The translations under genes were made by a program, and so were the position numbers. A stretch of DNA of 64,000 bases, from positions 1 to 64,000 of the forward strand of contig NZ_LXYE02000029.1 of the NCBI RefSeq assembly GCF_001659685.2, written 5' to 3'. Shown here piece after piece: positions 51,625 through 60,450 of this stretch (the first letter of the stretch is position 1; every line of letters starts with the position of its first letter). Source of the stretch: Labilibacter marinus. GTDB lineage: Bacteria; Bacteroidota; Bacteroidia; Bacteroidales; Marinilabiliaceae. The notes beneath the pieces are model-generated. The model saw nothing but the letters and a program-made list of their open reading frames with translations, did no database searches and was not told the origin of the DNA.

Positions 51625-52638
51625 TTAAATGACATTTACTTCTTTTTCTATTTGAATGCCAAATTCTGTTTTTACTGATTCTTCAATTTTTTTAGCTAGT
51701 TGAAGAATATCCTCGCCTTTCGCTTTGCCAGTTTTATTCACCAATACCAAGGCCTGGTTTTCATGTACTCCAGCGTTACCTATTGTTTTGCCTTTCCATC
51801 CGCACTGGTCAATCATCCAACCTGCAGGAATCTTAAGTTCATTTTCGCTTACCTTATAATGAGGAGCTTCTGGGTATTTAGCTATGATCTTATCCGCTAT
51901 AGATTTATCAACTATGGGGTTTTTAAAGAAGCTACCCACATTACCGATAATCTCTGGATCGGGTAATTTTGATTCACGAATGTTAATGATAGCTCTTCTT
52001 AAATTAGCCAGATTAAGCTCTCCTAGGTTTTCAAGCTCTTCTTTTATTCCGATATAATCCGTAGAGAGTTCGCCCTGTTTATGTAGCAGAAATTGCACAG
52101 AAGTAATAATGGTTTTGTCCTTCAAAGAATTTTTAAAAACACTATTTCTATAAGAGAATTTACATTCTTTATTTTTAAAACTAAAGGGTTCGAGGGTATC
52201 AAGATAAATGCCATTTACTTGTGTTATAACATCCATTACTTCAACCCCATAAGCACCTATATTTTGCACTGGGGAAGCACCTACATTTCCTGGAATTAAT
52301 GATAGGTTTTCGATTCCGTAATAGCCTTGTTCCACCGTCCAAGCAACAAAATGATCCCAATCAATTCCAGCCCCAGCTTCAACCCAAACACTGTTTTCAT
52401 TTTCATCAATCACTTTAATAGATTGAATGTTTGGTTTAAGAACAAGCCCTTTAAAGTCAGATTTAAACAAAACGTTGCTTCCTCCTCCTAATATAAATAG
52501 TGCTTGGTCTGTAATTCTGACATCACTTAGTACTTCAATAATTTCTTCTTCGTTTTGTGGTGCAGAGAAAAAATCAGTGTAAATATCAAAATGAAAAGTA
52601 TTGTGGTTTCTTAACGAAAAATGTTCTTGTATGAGCAT
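51625..52638 (-). CDS. murB: UDP-N-acetylenolpyruvylglucosamine reductase
   Basis: A 337-residue flavoenzyme of peptidoglycan precursor synthesis reducing UDP-GlcNAc-enolpyruvate to UDP-MurNAc. FAD site LFILGGGSNVLFKSDFKGLVLK, then AGAGIDWDHFVAWTVEQGYYGIENLSLIPGNVGASPVQNIGAYGVEV, YRNSVFK (type I MurB) and GNVGSFFKNPIV. It follows the Wzc-type kinase by 12 bases, so both are probably transcribed together. Confidence 0.93.
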   Translation of the reverse strand: MLIQEHFSLRNHNTFHFDIYTDFFSAPQNEEEIIEVLSDVRITDQALFILGGGSNVLFKSDFKGLVLKPNIQSIKVIDENENSVWVEAGAGIDWDHFVAWTVEQGYYGIENLSLIPGNVGASPVQNIGAYGVEVMDVITQVNGIYLDTLEPFSFKNKECKFSYRNSVFKNSLKDKTIITSVQFLLHKQGELSTDYIGIKEELENLGELNLANLRRAIINIRESKLPDPEIIGNVGSFFKNPIVDKSIADKIIAKYPEAPHYKVSENELKIPAGWMIDQCGWKGKTIGNAGVHENQALVLVNKTGKAKGEDILQLAKKIEESVKTEFGIQIEKEVNVI

Positions 52639-52650
52639 AGTTATTATGAC

Positions 52651-55026
52651 TTATTTAGAGTCGGCATAGTATTTTTCGGAGTAGTATCCGTAACTACTAT
52701 TATTACTGGTTAATCCATTTAATACAATTCCGATTGGACCTATCTTATCGTCGGTTAGGTTTTGGATGGTATGTTTAAAATGGTCTTTTACTGTTTTATT
52801 CATTCGAGTAATAAACAGGTAGCAATTGCTATGTTCCATTAAAAGACGAGCATCTGCAACTACACCTATAGGTGGTGAGTCTACAATAATAATGTCGAAT
52901 AGCTCCTTGGCTTCATTAAAAAGTTTAATGGTGTTTTCATTTGAAATCAGCTCCGAAGGATTGGGAGGGATGGCTCCTGAAGGAATTATACTTAAGTTTT
53001 CTAAATCGCTGCTATAGGTAATTTCATCAATATTGGCTTGTCCAATTAAATAATTAGATAGACCAAGATGGTTATGATGGTTAAACAATTCTGTTAATCG
53101 AGGTTTACGAAGGTCAAAACCAATTAAAGCAGTCTTTTTGCCAGATATAGCAAAGGCAGAAGCTAAGTTTAAAGCACAAAAAGTTTTTCCTTCACCTGTA
53201 TTGGTTGAGGTAACGGTAATGGTTAGTTTTTCTCCTTGTGGTGTTAAGTACTTAAGTCTAGTTCTTAAAGCTCTAAAAGATTCAGAGATACTCGATAAGG
53301 GTTCTGATTCAATTACAAAGTTATCGTTGCCTTTATATTCTGGAATATAGCCTAAAATACTAGCGTTTGGAGCCAGCGATAATAGTTCTTGCTTATCTCT
53401 AATTTTGGTGTTTAAATATTCTTTTAGTACTATAATTCCAATGGGTAGTATAAATGCTAGCAATAAAGATTGACGCGTGTTTTTCTTTTTGTTAGGAGCT
53501 ACAATCCCAGTGATACTCGCGTTATCTAAAATTTCATTGTCAGGAGTGTTGGATGCTTTAGTAATCTGCGTTTCCGATTGCTTTTGAAGCAAGAAGGTAT
53601 AGATGGCATCGTTTAGTTTATGCTCTCTTTCAATATCTAAATACTCCCTTTCTGTTTCTGGAAGGAAATTCATTTTCGCAGCTGCACTATTCATTTGTCC
53701 TTCAAGCTTTTCTTCTTCGATATCTATGTTTTTAATCAGCTTACTTAAAGCTAATAATAGATTTTCTTTACTGATGGCAATTTTTTTGTCCAGTTCGTTA
53801 AGAAGTGGATTGTTAGCACTGGTTTCTGAGGCCATGATGGTTCGCTCGTTGTTGAGCGTTAGCAATTCAGTTACAAAAGAAGATATTAAACTGTTTGCAT
53901 CAAATGAAAATGCTGGTAGCAGGTAATCGTCACTTACTGGGTCTTCAATTAGGTGCTTGCTTAATCGGCTGTAATAGTTTTTGCGAATCTGAATTTTATT
54001 GAGTTCCGATTCGTATTCGAAATATTTATCTGCCAACCGTTGCGATATTTCTGTGGGCGCACTGAAAATATTCTCGCGCCTAAACTCCATGAGTTTTCGT
54101 TGCGTTTCTTTTAGTGTATCCGAAACCTGACATAATTGAATATCTATAAAAGCCAGTGTTTTTTCTGCAATCTCGTTTTTTCGTTCTAAACTTTGTTCTA
54201 TATAAACATCACTTAGAGCTTTAAGAAAGGTGTTGATTTTTTGCGTGTTAGTTCCCGTGGTCGAAATATAAATAATAGAACTTCCCTCTTTGTAGGCATT
54301 CACAGCAACACGCCCCCTAAACGTAGATGTCAACCAATCGTGTGAACGAAAAAAGAAATAAAATTCAGCAGTTGGTGCAGGTCTGTTATTTCTGCTAATG
54401 GTAAATTTACCAAACGAGGTTTCTATTTTATCTCCCCAATTTATCGTCTTTTCAAAAGCTATTTGCCCACTGCCACCATGGTTCTTCTGATCTATAAAGG
54501 TGTGTAATAGTGCATTGTCCGATTGAATACTTACTTTAACCTGTTGTGTTCCTACTGGCTCCAGGTGTATGGCCGTATTTAACGGTTGTACATGGCTAGA
54601 GTCCATCGTAATATTAAACGGGCTTTTATGGTACATATCCGAATCCTTAAAAGTACCATCACTATATATATCTATACCAAAATCAAGCTTATCAATAACC
54701 CTTTTAATCACCTTTTTCGAGCGAAGAATTATGGTTTGGTTTTCGATACTTTTAGTTTCAGGTGAAAGACCAAAACCTTCTATAATACCAGCGCCAGAGG
54801 GAGTTCGTTGGTTGTCGCTTTTCATCATAACCGTAACAGATCCCTTGTATACAACAGGTGTGTATCGGTGATACAGGTAAATAGCCCCAATAAAAAGAGG
54901 AAACGATATCAGAAAGAGGTACCAATTTTTGAGCACCAACATCACAATCTTTCTAATATCAGGCAATCCATCCGACTTGGTTTGCGGATGAGGTATATGA
55001 TTATTGAATTTGTTATTTCTGTCCAC
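52651..55026 (-). CDS. Wzc-type polysaccharide co-polymerase and tyrosine autokinase
   Basis: A 791-residue inner-membrane protein. An N-terminal Wzz domain is bounded by two TM helices (about residues 30-50 and 498-515), with a long periplasmic coiled-coil between (LAFIDIQLCQVSDTLKETQRKLMEFRRENIF). The cytosolic BY-kinase domain has Walker A TSTNTGEGKTF near 575, A' IGFDLRKPRLTELF and Walker B DIIIVDSPPIGVVADARLL. A Tyr-rich tail (SSYGYYSEKYYADSK) is the autophosphorylation cluster. Start codon GTG. The Wza-type outer-membrane protein is not in this window. Far from the ABC-exported glycan locus, it may serve a Wzy-dependent glycan. Confidence 0.9.
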   Translation of the reverse strand: MDRNNKFNNHIPHPQTKSDGLPDIRKIVMLVLKNWYLFLISFPLFIGAIYLYHRYTPVVYKGSVTVMMKSDNQRTPSGAGIIEGFGLSPETKSIENQTIILRSKKVIKRVIDKLDFGIDIYSDGTFKDSDMYHKSPFNITMDSSHVQPLNTAIHLEPVGTQQVKVSIQSDNALLHTFIDQKNHGGSGQIAFEKTINWGDKIETSFGKFTISRNNRPAPTAEFYFFFRSHDWLTSTFRGRVAVNAYKEGSSIIYISTTGTNTQKINTFLKALSDVYIEQSLERKNEIAEKTLAFIDIQLCQVSDTLKETQRKLMEFRRENIFSAPTEISQRLADKYFEYESELNKIQIRKNYYSRLSKHLIEDPVSDDYLLPAFSFDANSLISSFVTELLTLNNERTIMASETSANNPLLNELDKKIAISKENLLLALSKLIKNIDIEEEKLEGQMNSAAAKMNFLPETEREYLDIEREHKLNDAIYTFLLQKQSETQITKASNTPDNEILDNASITGIVAPNKKKNTRQSLLLAFILPIGIIVLKEYLNTKIRDKQELLSLAPNASILGYIPEYKGNDNFVIESEPLSSISESFRALRTRLKYLTPQGEKLTITVTSTNTGEGKTFCALNLASAFAISGKKTALIGFDLRKPRLTELFNHHNHLGLSNYLIGQANIDEITYSSDLENLSIIPSGAIPPNPSELISNENTIKLFNEAKELFDIIIVDSPPIGVVADARLLMEHSNCYLFITRMNKTVKDHFKHTIQNLTDDKIGPIGIVLNGLTSNNSSYGYYSEKYYADSK

Positions 55027-55052
55027 GTAAATTTGCTTTGGCAGTGATCAAA

Positions 55053-55580
55053 TTAAATATTGTAAAACGATTGAACATCATTCTTTAGTGCATCCAAGGC
55101 TCTTTTTACATGATATGCAGCGCCATTGGGGTATTGCTCAAGTATGGTTTTGCCTAAAGCAATGGAAGGATCTGTAGGTTTTACAATTCCAGCTGAAATA
55201 TTGACTGTTCTGATCATTTCTTCTTTTGCATTTCTAACCAATTGCCAGGTAGAGGTTGGCAGGTGCACTTGCATGGCCATATTGTGTTCATATTCGGTTC
55301 TGATGGAACTGAGTAATATAGCTTGAAAATCCTTTACTGTTCGAGCACTTGGTTGTTCTCTTACAATAATAGATTCTGCACTTATTCTTTCTAAAAACAA
55401 GGTTAATCTTTCGTATGCAGCAATCCTTAAAGGTAACGAATCTCTATTCTGACTCAATAGCAATTCTTGTTTTCGTCTGTCATTTTCGCTCTTTAAAAAC
55501 CATCTAACTATAATTAACGTGAATACAAGTACAATTAAACTGGGAATAGTGTACTGTAACACTTCAAGAAAAACTTCCAT
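55053..55580 (-). CDS. membrane-anchored hypothetical protein
   Basis: A 175-residue protein with one N-terminal TM helix (about residues 8-30, YTIPSLIVLVFTLIIVRWF), followed by a cytosolic helical domain (KSENDRRKQELLLSQNRDSLPLRIAAYERLTLFLERISAES). It looks conserved in Bacteroidota as an unnamed protein (DPSIALGKTILEQYPNGAAYHVKRALDALK), but I cannot assign a function. It is 26 bases upstream of the Wzc-type kinase gene and on the same strand, so a related role in glycan or envelope work is possible. Confidence 0.78.
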   Translation of the reverse strand: MEVFLEVLQYTIPSLIVLVFTLIIVRWFLKSENDRRKQELLLSQNRDSLPLRIAAYERLTLFLERISAESIIVREQPSARTVKDFQAILLSSIRTEYEHNMAMQVHLPTSTWQLVRNAKEEMIRTVNISAGIVKPTDPSIALGKTILEQYPNGAAYHVKRALDALKNDVQSFYNI

Positions 55581-55595
55581 AACCGTGAAAAATAT

Positions 55596-55603
55596 TACTT
55601 TTG
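55596..55603 (+). promoter_or_regulatory. candidate -7 box for the aminotransferase gene
   Basis: TACTTTTG fits TAnnTTTG on the plus strand, about 104 bases before the aminotransferase start, just outside the divergent hypothetical gene. No clean -33 element. Confidence 0.4.
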
Positions 55604-55706
55604 CAAAAAGAATAAATTATTATTTCGTGAAAATAGTAATTATAGTTCATTTTTATAGGATATCTGTTTTAAAGATGTCTTTTGTATTACTAATTACACT
55701 TGCATA

Positions 55707-56897
55707 ATGAATATTTCAGAAAGATTAGCCAACGTAAATGAATCGGCGACCTTAGCTATGTCTCAAAAAAGTAGAGAGTTGCAGGCGCAAGGACATGATG
55801 TGATTAACTTAAGCATTGGTCAGCCCGATTTTAATACGCCCGACCATATAAAAGATGCTGCTAAAAAAGCAATTGACGATAACTTTTCAAAATATACACC
55901 TGTACCAGGATTGCCTATTATTAGAGAGGCTGTTTGTACCAAGTTTAAACGCGATAACGACTTGGATTTTAAACCATCACAAATTGTGGTTTCGAACGGA
56001 GCTAAGCAATCTATTGCTAATATTATTTTAAGTTTGGTGGGGCCTGGAGATGAGGTGATAATACCAGCGCCTTATTGGGTTAGCTATATTGAGATTGTTA
56101 ATTTAGCGCAAGCCAATAGTGTGGTTATTGAAGCTGGTTTAGATCAGGATTTTAAAATTACGCCTGCTCAGCTAGAAGCTGCCATTACTCCCAAAACCAA
56201 AGTATTTTTATTCAGCTCTCCATCTAACCCAACGGGTAATTTGTATACCAAAGACGAATTGAAAGCTTTGGCAGATGTTTTTGTAAAACATCCAGATGTT
56301 GTAATTATCTCCGATGAGATTTATGAGTTAATCACCTTCGAAGGAAAGCATGAAAGCATCGCGCAGTTCGATGAACTAAAAGATAGAGTAGTTATTGTAA
56401 ATGGAGTATCTAAAGGATATGCGATGACAGGATGGAGGATTGGTTATATTGCCGCTCCACAATGGCTTGCAGATGCTTGCATTAAACTTCAAGGACAATA
56501 TACTTCTGGCGCATGTTCTATCGCTCAAGTGGCTTCCGCAGCAGCTTTAACTGAAACACAAGAACCATCATTAAAAATGAAAGAAGTATTTTTAAGAAGA
56601 CGCGATTTGGTAGTTAAGATGGCTCAGGAAATTAAAGGTATGAAAGTGAGTGTTCCGCAAGGCGCCTTTTATCTGTTTCCGGAAGTGGATAATTATTTTG
56701 GTAAATCGGCAGAAGGATATACGATTAATACGGCCACTGATTTGGCCATGTATTTATTAGAAACAGTTCATGTTGCTACGGTATCAGGTGAAGCTTTTGG
56801 AAGTCCTAAGTGTTTACGTTTTTCGTATGCTACAGCCGATGAATTATTGGTGGAGGCGATGAATAGAATAAAAACAGCCTTAGATAAGTTGAAATAG
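55707..56897 (+). CDS. pyridoxal-phosphate aminotransferase (aspartate aminotransferase type)
   Basis: A 396-residue fold-type I aminotransferase of class Ib (AspC/AAT-like). Features are INLSIGQPDFNTPDHIKDAAKKAI, YTPVPGLPIIREAV, IVVSNGAKQSIANIIL (PLP phosphate loop), FSSPSNPTGNLYTKDEL and IISDEIYEL (Asp-Tyr). The Schiff-base Lys is in NGVSKGYAMTGWRIGYI near residue 236; CLRFSYATADELL has the carboxylate-binding Arg. Probably aspartate-2-oxoglutarate transaminase; close relatives act on aromatic amino acids. Cytosolic. Confidence 0.93.
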   Translation: MNISERLANVNESATLAMSQKSRELQAQGHDVINLSIGQPDFNTPDHIKDAAKKAIDDNFSKYTPVPGLPIIREAVCTKFKRDNDLDFKPSQIVVSNGAKQSIANIILSLVGPGDEVIIPAPYWVSYIEIVNLAQANSVVIEAGLDQDFKITPAQLEAAITPKTKVFLFSSPSNPTGNLYTKDELKALADVFVKHPDVVIISDEIYELITFEGKHESIAQFDELKDRVVIVNGVSKGYAMTGWRIGYIAAPQWLADACIKLQGQYTSGACSIAQVASAAALTETQEPSLKMKEVFLRRRDLVVKMAQEIKGMKVSVPQGAFYLFPEVDNYFGKSAEGYTINTATDLAMYLLETVHVATVSGEAFGSPKCLRFSYATADELLVEAMNRIKTALDKLK

Positions 56898-56968
56898 TCA
56901 TTGGCTGATTGGTCATTAGTCAGTAGTTTAATAAATATACTATTGACCAATGACTATTCTACTAATCT
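56898..56968. repeat. converging GGTCAAT-family repeats between convergent genes
   Basis: TCATTGGCTGATTGGTCATTAGTCAGTAG (56899-56927) faces CTATTGACCAATGACTATT (56942-56960) in opposite orientation, so the transcript could form an imperfect hairpin (TAGTCATTGG...CCAATGACTA). It lies between the convergent aminotransferase and HAD genes and may act as a weak bidirectional terminator. Confidence 0.5.
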
Positions 56969-57772
56969 CTATTTCAGAATATACTTCTCAACTACCTCAG
57001 CAACGCCATCCTCGTTATTTGAGGACACAATAATATCTGCTCTATCACGTAATTCAGGAGTTACATTATCAACCCAAACACCCAGTCCTGCATATTCTAC
57101 CATGGTTAGGTCGTTGCCTGCATTTCCGACGGCAATCACCTCTTCTTGTTTGATGTTTAGCTTGCTGGCTAATCGTTGAATGCTAGCTGCCTTGTCAATT
57201 CCCTTTGGCATTACTTCTAAAAAGTATGGTTTAGAGATCGCCACACTCAAATGTTGTTTGGCCTCTTTAAGTTTTGGCTCAAAGTTCTTCAAACGAATAG
57301 GGTCATCTAGCAATATGCATTTTACCGCTGATTGATTCATTTCTGATTTAAAGCAGTTTACTTTATTAATAGGCAGGCCAGTTAATTTCTTTTCCACATC
57401 AATAAACTCAGATTCAGTGTCGCTTACTATCTGGTTATCTTTGTACGTAAGAATATGTAGTTGATTATCCTTGCTGTAATCGTGAAGTTCATGGATTTCT
57501 TCCTGAGTTAATGTTTGCTCAAAAATGACCATGTTGTTTTTGATGTCGGTTATGATGGCGCCGTTGTACGAAATAATATACGAGCCATATTTAGCCAACT
57601 TCAATTCTTCGGCATATTGTTGCATGGCTTGCGTTGGTCTTCCTGAAGCTAGAACTACATAGATACCCTTTTCCTGAGCTTCCATTAAGCGAGCTTTATT
57701 TCTTTCAGAAATCTTATAATCGTCCGTCAATAATGTGTCGTCCAAATCCAACACCAACATTTTATATGCCAT
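56969..57772 (-). CDS. Cof-type HAD-IIB phosphatase
   Basis: A 267-residue HAD hydrolase of the Cof/YidA type, dephosphorylating sugar phosphates or flavin intermediates. Motif I is MLVLDLDDTLLTDDYKIS (first Asp nucleophile), motif II is LASGRPTQAMQQY, and motif IV is VIAVGNAGNDLTMVEYAGLGVWVDN. The usual cap domain of type C2B lies between. Substrate not predictable. Divergent from gntR. Confidence 0.92.
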   Translation of the reverse strand: MAYKMLVLDLDDTLLTDDYKISERNKARLMEAQEKGIYVVLASGRPTQAMQQYAEELKLAKYGSYIISYNGAIITDIKNNMVIFEQTLTQEEIHELHDYSKDNQLHILTYKDNQIVSDTESEFIDVEKKLTGLPINKVNCFKSEMNQSAVKCILLDDPIRLKNFEPKLKEAKQHLSVAISKPYFLEVMPKGIDKAASIQRLASKLNIKQEEVIAVGNAGNDLTMVEYAGLGVWVDNVTPELRDRADIIVSSNNEDGVAEVVEKYILK

Positions 57773-57925
57773 AATTGATTTATTTTAAGTCGACAAAAAT
57801 ATAAAAAAAGCAATAGTTAAAGATTAATAGGTACTTAGTTTTTAGTGTATTAAAGATTATTAACACTTGCTTGGAGGAAGGGATATGAAAATGTTGCTTA
57901 TATCAGTATTGACCTATCATCTCTC

Positions 57926-57955
57926 TTGCGCAGAATATTAAAATAATTATTTTTG
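57926..57955 (+). promoter_or_regulatory. promoter of the GntR regulator gene
   Basis: TTG at 57926-57928 and TATTTTTG at 57948-57955 with a 19-base spacer match the consensus. Predicted start near 57962, inside the operator listed next. Confidence 0.7.
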
Positions 57956-57957
57956 CA

Positions 57958-57975
57958 TACTGGTAGGCACCAGTA
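57958..57975. promoter_or_regulatory. GntR operator at its own promoter
   Basis: TACTGGTAGGCACCAGTA, an inverted repeat TACTGGT-AGGC-ACCAGTA, directly after the -7 box. It shares the 12-mer TACTGGTAGGCA with the reverse complement of 59046-59057 at the galT promoter, consistent with auto-repression and control of galT by the same protein. Confidence 0.65.
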
Positions 57976-57989
57976 GGAAAAACACATAC

Positions 57990-58994
57990 ATGGTAAAGAA
58001 AATCATAAAGATAACAACAGAACATGCACAGGCCAAATATCGCCAAATCATTCAGTCTGTTATAAACTCAATTGCAGACGGAATTATTAAAAAAGGAGAT
58101 AAAGTACCCTCTATTAATGAAATAGCCAATGAGTATAACCTATCGCGCGATACCGTTATGTTGGCTTTTAATGAGTTAAAAGCTCGGGGTATTTTAGGAG
58201 CTGTCCCGGGTAAAGGTTATTTTGTTGAGAGCGATAATATTGGTATTGAAAAAAGAGTTTTGTTACTTTTTGATGAGCTAAACACCTTTAAAGAGGAGCT
58301 TTATAATGCTTTTATCGAAAATCTATCGGACGATACGCAAGTAGATATTTATTTTCATCACTTCGATTTAAACGTATTCTCTACACTGATAAAAGAACGA
58401 GTAGGTAAATACTCTTCGTATGTTATTATGCCTGCCAACCTTTCTGGCTTGTCGTCTTTAATTCAGCTTTTACCACAGGATAAGGTGTATATTTTAGATA
58501 GAAAATTGGATGAGCTGAAGGATTATCCAGTAATTTATCAGTCGTTTGACGAGGATATGTATAACGGTTTAAGCGAAGGGTATGAGTTGTTATCTAAATA
58601 TGAAAAAGTAATATTGGCTCATCCAGGAGGTAAGGAGCCAGAAGGTTTTATGACTGGTTTTGAGCGTTTTTGTAAAGATAAAAAGCTGAATTACGAAGTA
58701 TACGACCAAATTAAAAACAGACCTATAAAAAAAGGAGAGGTTTATATTCTGCCAACAGATAGAATGTTGATTAACCTAGTAAAACGCAGTTGGGAAAAAG
58801 GATGGAAGCTGGGTGAAGATGTGGGGGTGATTTCAATTAATGAATCCGCATTAAAGGAAGTTGTAGCCAATGGTATTACTACTATTTCTACTGACTTTAA
58901 ACTGATGGGGAAAACATTGGCAGACTTTGTTGAAAACAAAAAAGTAGGAGAGGTTAAAAACACTTCTAGGTTTACCAAACGAAACTCGCTATAG
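57990..58994 (+). CDS. GntR-family transcriptional regulator with LacI-type effector domain
   Basis: A 334-residue regulator. Residues 10-80 are the GntR winged helix (YRQIIQSVINSIADGIIKKGDKVPSINEIANEYNLSRDTVMLAFNELKARGILGAVPGKGYFVE). Residues 90-330 resemble a periplasmic-binding-protein-like domain (RVLLLFDELNTFKEELYNAFIENL; VILAHPGGKEPEGFMTGFERF; GVISINESALKEVVANGITTISTD), so the effector is probably a sugar. It is on the same strand upstream of galT. Operators for it lie before itself and galT. Confidence 0.88.
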   Translation: MVKKIIKITTEHAQAKYRQIIQSVINSIADGIIKKGDKVPSINEIANEYNLSRDTVMLAFNELKARGILGAVPGKGYFVESDNIGIEKRVLLLFDELNTFKEELYNAFIENLSDDTQVDIYFHHFDLNVFSTLIKERVGKYSSYVIMPANLSGLSSLIQLLPQDKVYILDRKLDELKDYPVIYQSFDEDMYNGLSEGYELLSKYEKVILAHPGGKEPEGFMTGFERFCKDKKLNYEVYDQIKNRPIKKGEVYILPTDRMLINLVKRSWEKGWKLGEDVGVISINESALKEVVANGITTISTDFKLMGKTLADFVENKKVGEVKNTSRFTKRNSL

Positions 58995-59017
58995 GTCAAA
59001 AACTATTTCTCTTTTGC

Positions 59018-59047
59018 TTTGAGGAATAAAAATTTATAGTAATTTTG
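59018..59047 (+). promoter_or_regulatory. promoter of galT
   Basis: TTTG at 59018-59021 and TAATTTTG at 59040-59047 (18-base spacer) fit the consensus; predicted start near 59054, inside the operator. Confidence 0.65.
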
Positions 59048-59078
59048 CCTACCAGTACCTACTAGTTAAAATAGTAGG
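59046..59078. promoter_or_regulatory. operator cluster at the galT promoter
   Basis: TGCCTACCAGTA (59046-59057) is the reverse complement of the 12-mer in the gntR operator. Next to it is a perfect inverted repeat CCTACTA-N7-TAGTAGG at 59058-59078. The GntR-family protein encoded upstream is the likely binder. Confidence 0.6.
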
Positions 59079-59139
59079 ATGTTATAGTAAGATATTTCTA
59101 GTTTTAAGCATAAAATATTGCAACTAAAAAAAGAATAGA

Positions 59140-60183
59140 ATGGCGCAATTTAACATGGAGGATCATCCTCACAAAAGATTAAATGTATTAACAGGAGAGT
59201 GGGTTTTAGTATCTCCGCACAGGGCTAAACGTCCTTGGCAAGGTCAGGTAGAAAAAACTTCAGAAGAAGTTAGGCCTGAGTACGATCCTAAGTGTTACTT
59301 ATGTCCAGGCAACGAGCGTATTGGTGGGCACATGAATCCTCAATACAATGAACCTTTTGTTTTTGTAAATGATTTTTCTGCACTTTTAAAAGATACACCA
59401 GAAGGTGGAGTTGATGAAGAGTTATTTCAAGCAAAGAGTGAAAGCGGAATTTGTAAAGTAATCTGTTTTTCTCCTCGTCATGATTTAACCGTTCCAGAAA
59501 TGGAAGTGTCGGAAATTAAAAAAGTGGTTGATTTATGGACATCAGAATATAAATCAATTGGTGAAAATGATTTCGTAAATTACGTTCAGATTTTTGAAAA
59601 TAAAGGAAGTGTGATGGGATGTAGTAATCCTCACCCACACGGACAAATTTGGTCGAACAGTACTGTACCTAATGAGCCAGCTAAAAAGCAGGTGAAAATG
59701 AAGGAGTACTTCGATAAAAAAGGAAAAAGCTTATTGGCTGATTATGTAGCTGCTGAGTTAGAGAAAAAAGAAAGAGTTTTATTTGAGAATGAACATTTTG
59801 TTGGTTTAGTTCCTTATTGGGCTGTATGGCCATTTGAGGCAATGATTGTTAGTAAACGTCATGTAACTAACTTAACTGAGCTAACGGAAGAGGAGAAAGA
59901 AGCATTTGCAGCTGCTTACAAAGAATTAACAGTGATGTATGATAACCTTTTTGAGGTATCTTTCCCTTATTCGGCTGGTATTCATCAGGCTCCAACCGAT
60001 GGCGAAGAGCATCCTGAGTGGCATTTGCATATGAGTTTTTATCCGCCATTGTTGCGTTCAGCAACAGTGAAGAAGTTTATGGTAGGATATGAAATGTTGG
60101 GTACACCTCAGCGTGACATTACTGCCGAAACTAGCGCAAAAAGGCTTCGTGACCTTTCAAAGGTTCATTATAAGCACAGGTAG
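59140..60183 (+). CDS. galT: UDP-glucose--hexose-1-phosphate uridylyltransferase
   Basis: A 347-residue enzyme of galactose metabolism (Leloir pathway), exchanging UMP between UDP-glucose and galactose-1-phosphate. The zinc pair CYLC is at residues 52-55, and the catalytic H-P-H ([12 protein letters not shown]165-P166-H167) matches E. coli H166. [23 protein letters not shown] and [24 protein letters not shown] complete the signature. No galK or galM is seen in the window. A hairpin terminator follows. Confidence 0.95.
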   Translation: MAQFNMEDHPHKRLNVLTGEWVLVSPHRAKRPWQGQVEKTSEEVRPEYDPKCYLCPGNERIGGHMNPQYNEPFVFVNDFSALLKDTPEGGVDEELFQAKSESGICKVICFSPRHDLTVPEMEVSEIKKVVDLWTSEYKSIGENDFVNYVQIFENKGSVMGCSNPHPHGQIWSNSTVPNEPAKKQVKMKEYFDKKGKSLLADYVAAELEKKERVLFENEHFVGLVPYWAVWPFEAMIVSKRHVTNLTELTEEEKEAFAAAYKELTVMYDNLFEVSFPYSAGIHQAPTDGEEHPEWHLHMSFYPPLLRSATVKKFMVGYEMLGTPQRDITAETSAKRLRDLSKVHYKHR

Positions 60184-60202
60184 TTTTTTGGTTTTAGAGT
60201 AA

Positions 60203-60235
60203 GAGAGGTTACTGTGGTAGGTAACCTCTTTTTTT
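60203..60235 (+). terminator. terminator after galT
   Basis: A 9-bp stem AGAGGTTAC / GTAACCTCT with an eight-base loop (TGTGGTAG), followed by seven T residues, 20 bases after the galT stop. Confidence 0.93.
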
Positions 60236-60410
60236 ATGCCTTAATTTTCTGATGTAAATTGTCTGCGGTTTGCTTTCTTTATATTTAATACCATTTTAAA
60301 TTAGTATTGGTATAAAATCCAGCCTTGCTGACTGGGCTATTGCTTTTGCTCCGTTGGAGCAAATTATTGAATGAATTGGTTATAGGCCAATGCCTATTGT
60401 TTAGTGCGCA

Positions 60411-60450
60411 CTGTCTACTGTCTACTGTCTACTTTTTTCTACTGCTTACT
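60411..60450. repeat. tandem heptamer array, GTCTACT family
   Basis: TGTCTAC occurs three times in tandem (60412-60432), then ACTGCTTACT. It overlaps the last codon region of the MATE gene on the minus strand, so repeat sequence may have extended the reading frame's C-terminus. The family resembles pyrimidine-rich words at 27550-27625 and 31020-31080. Confidence 0.75.
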
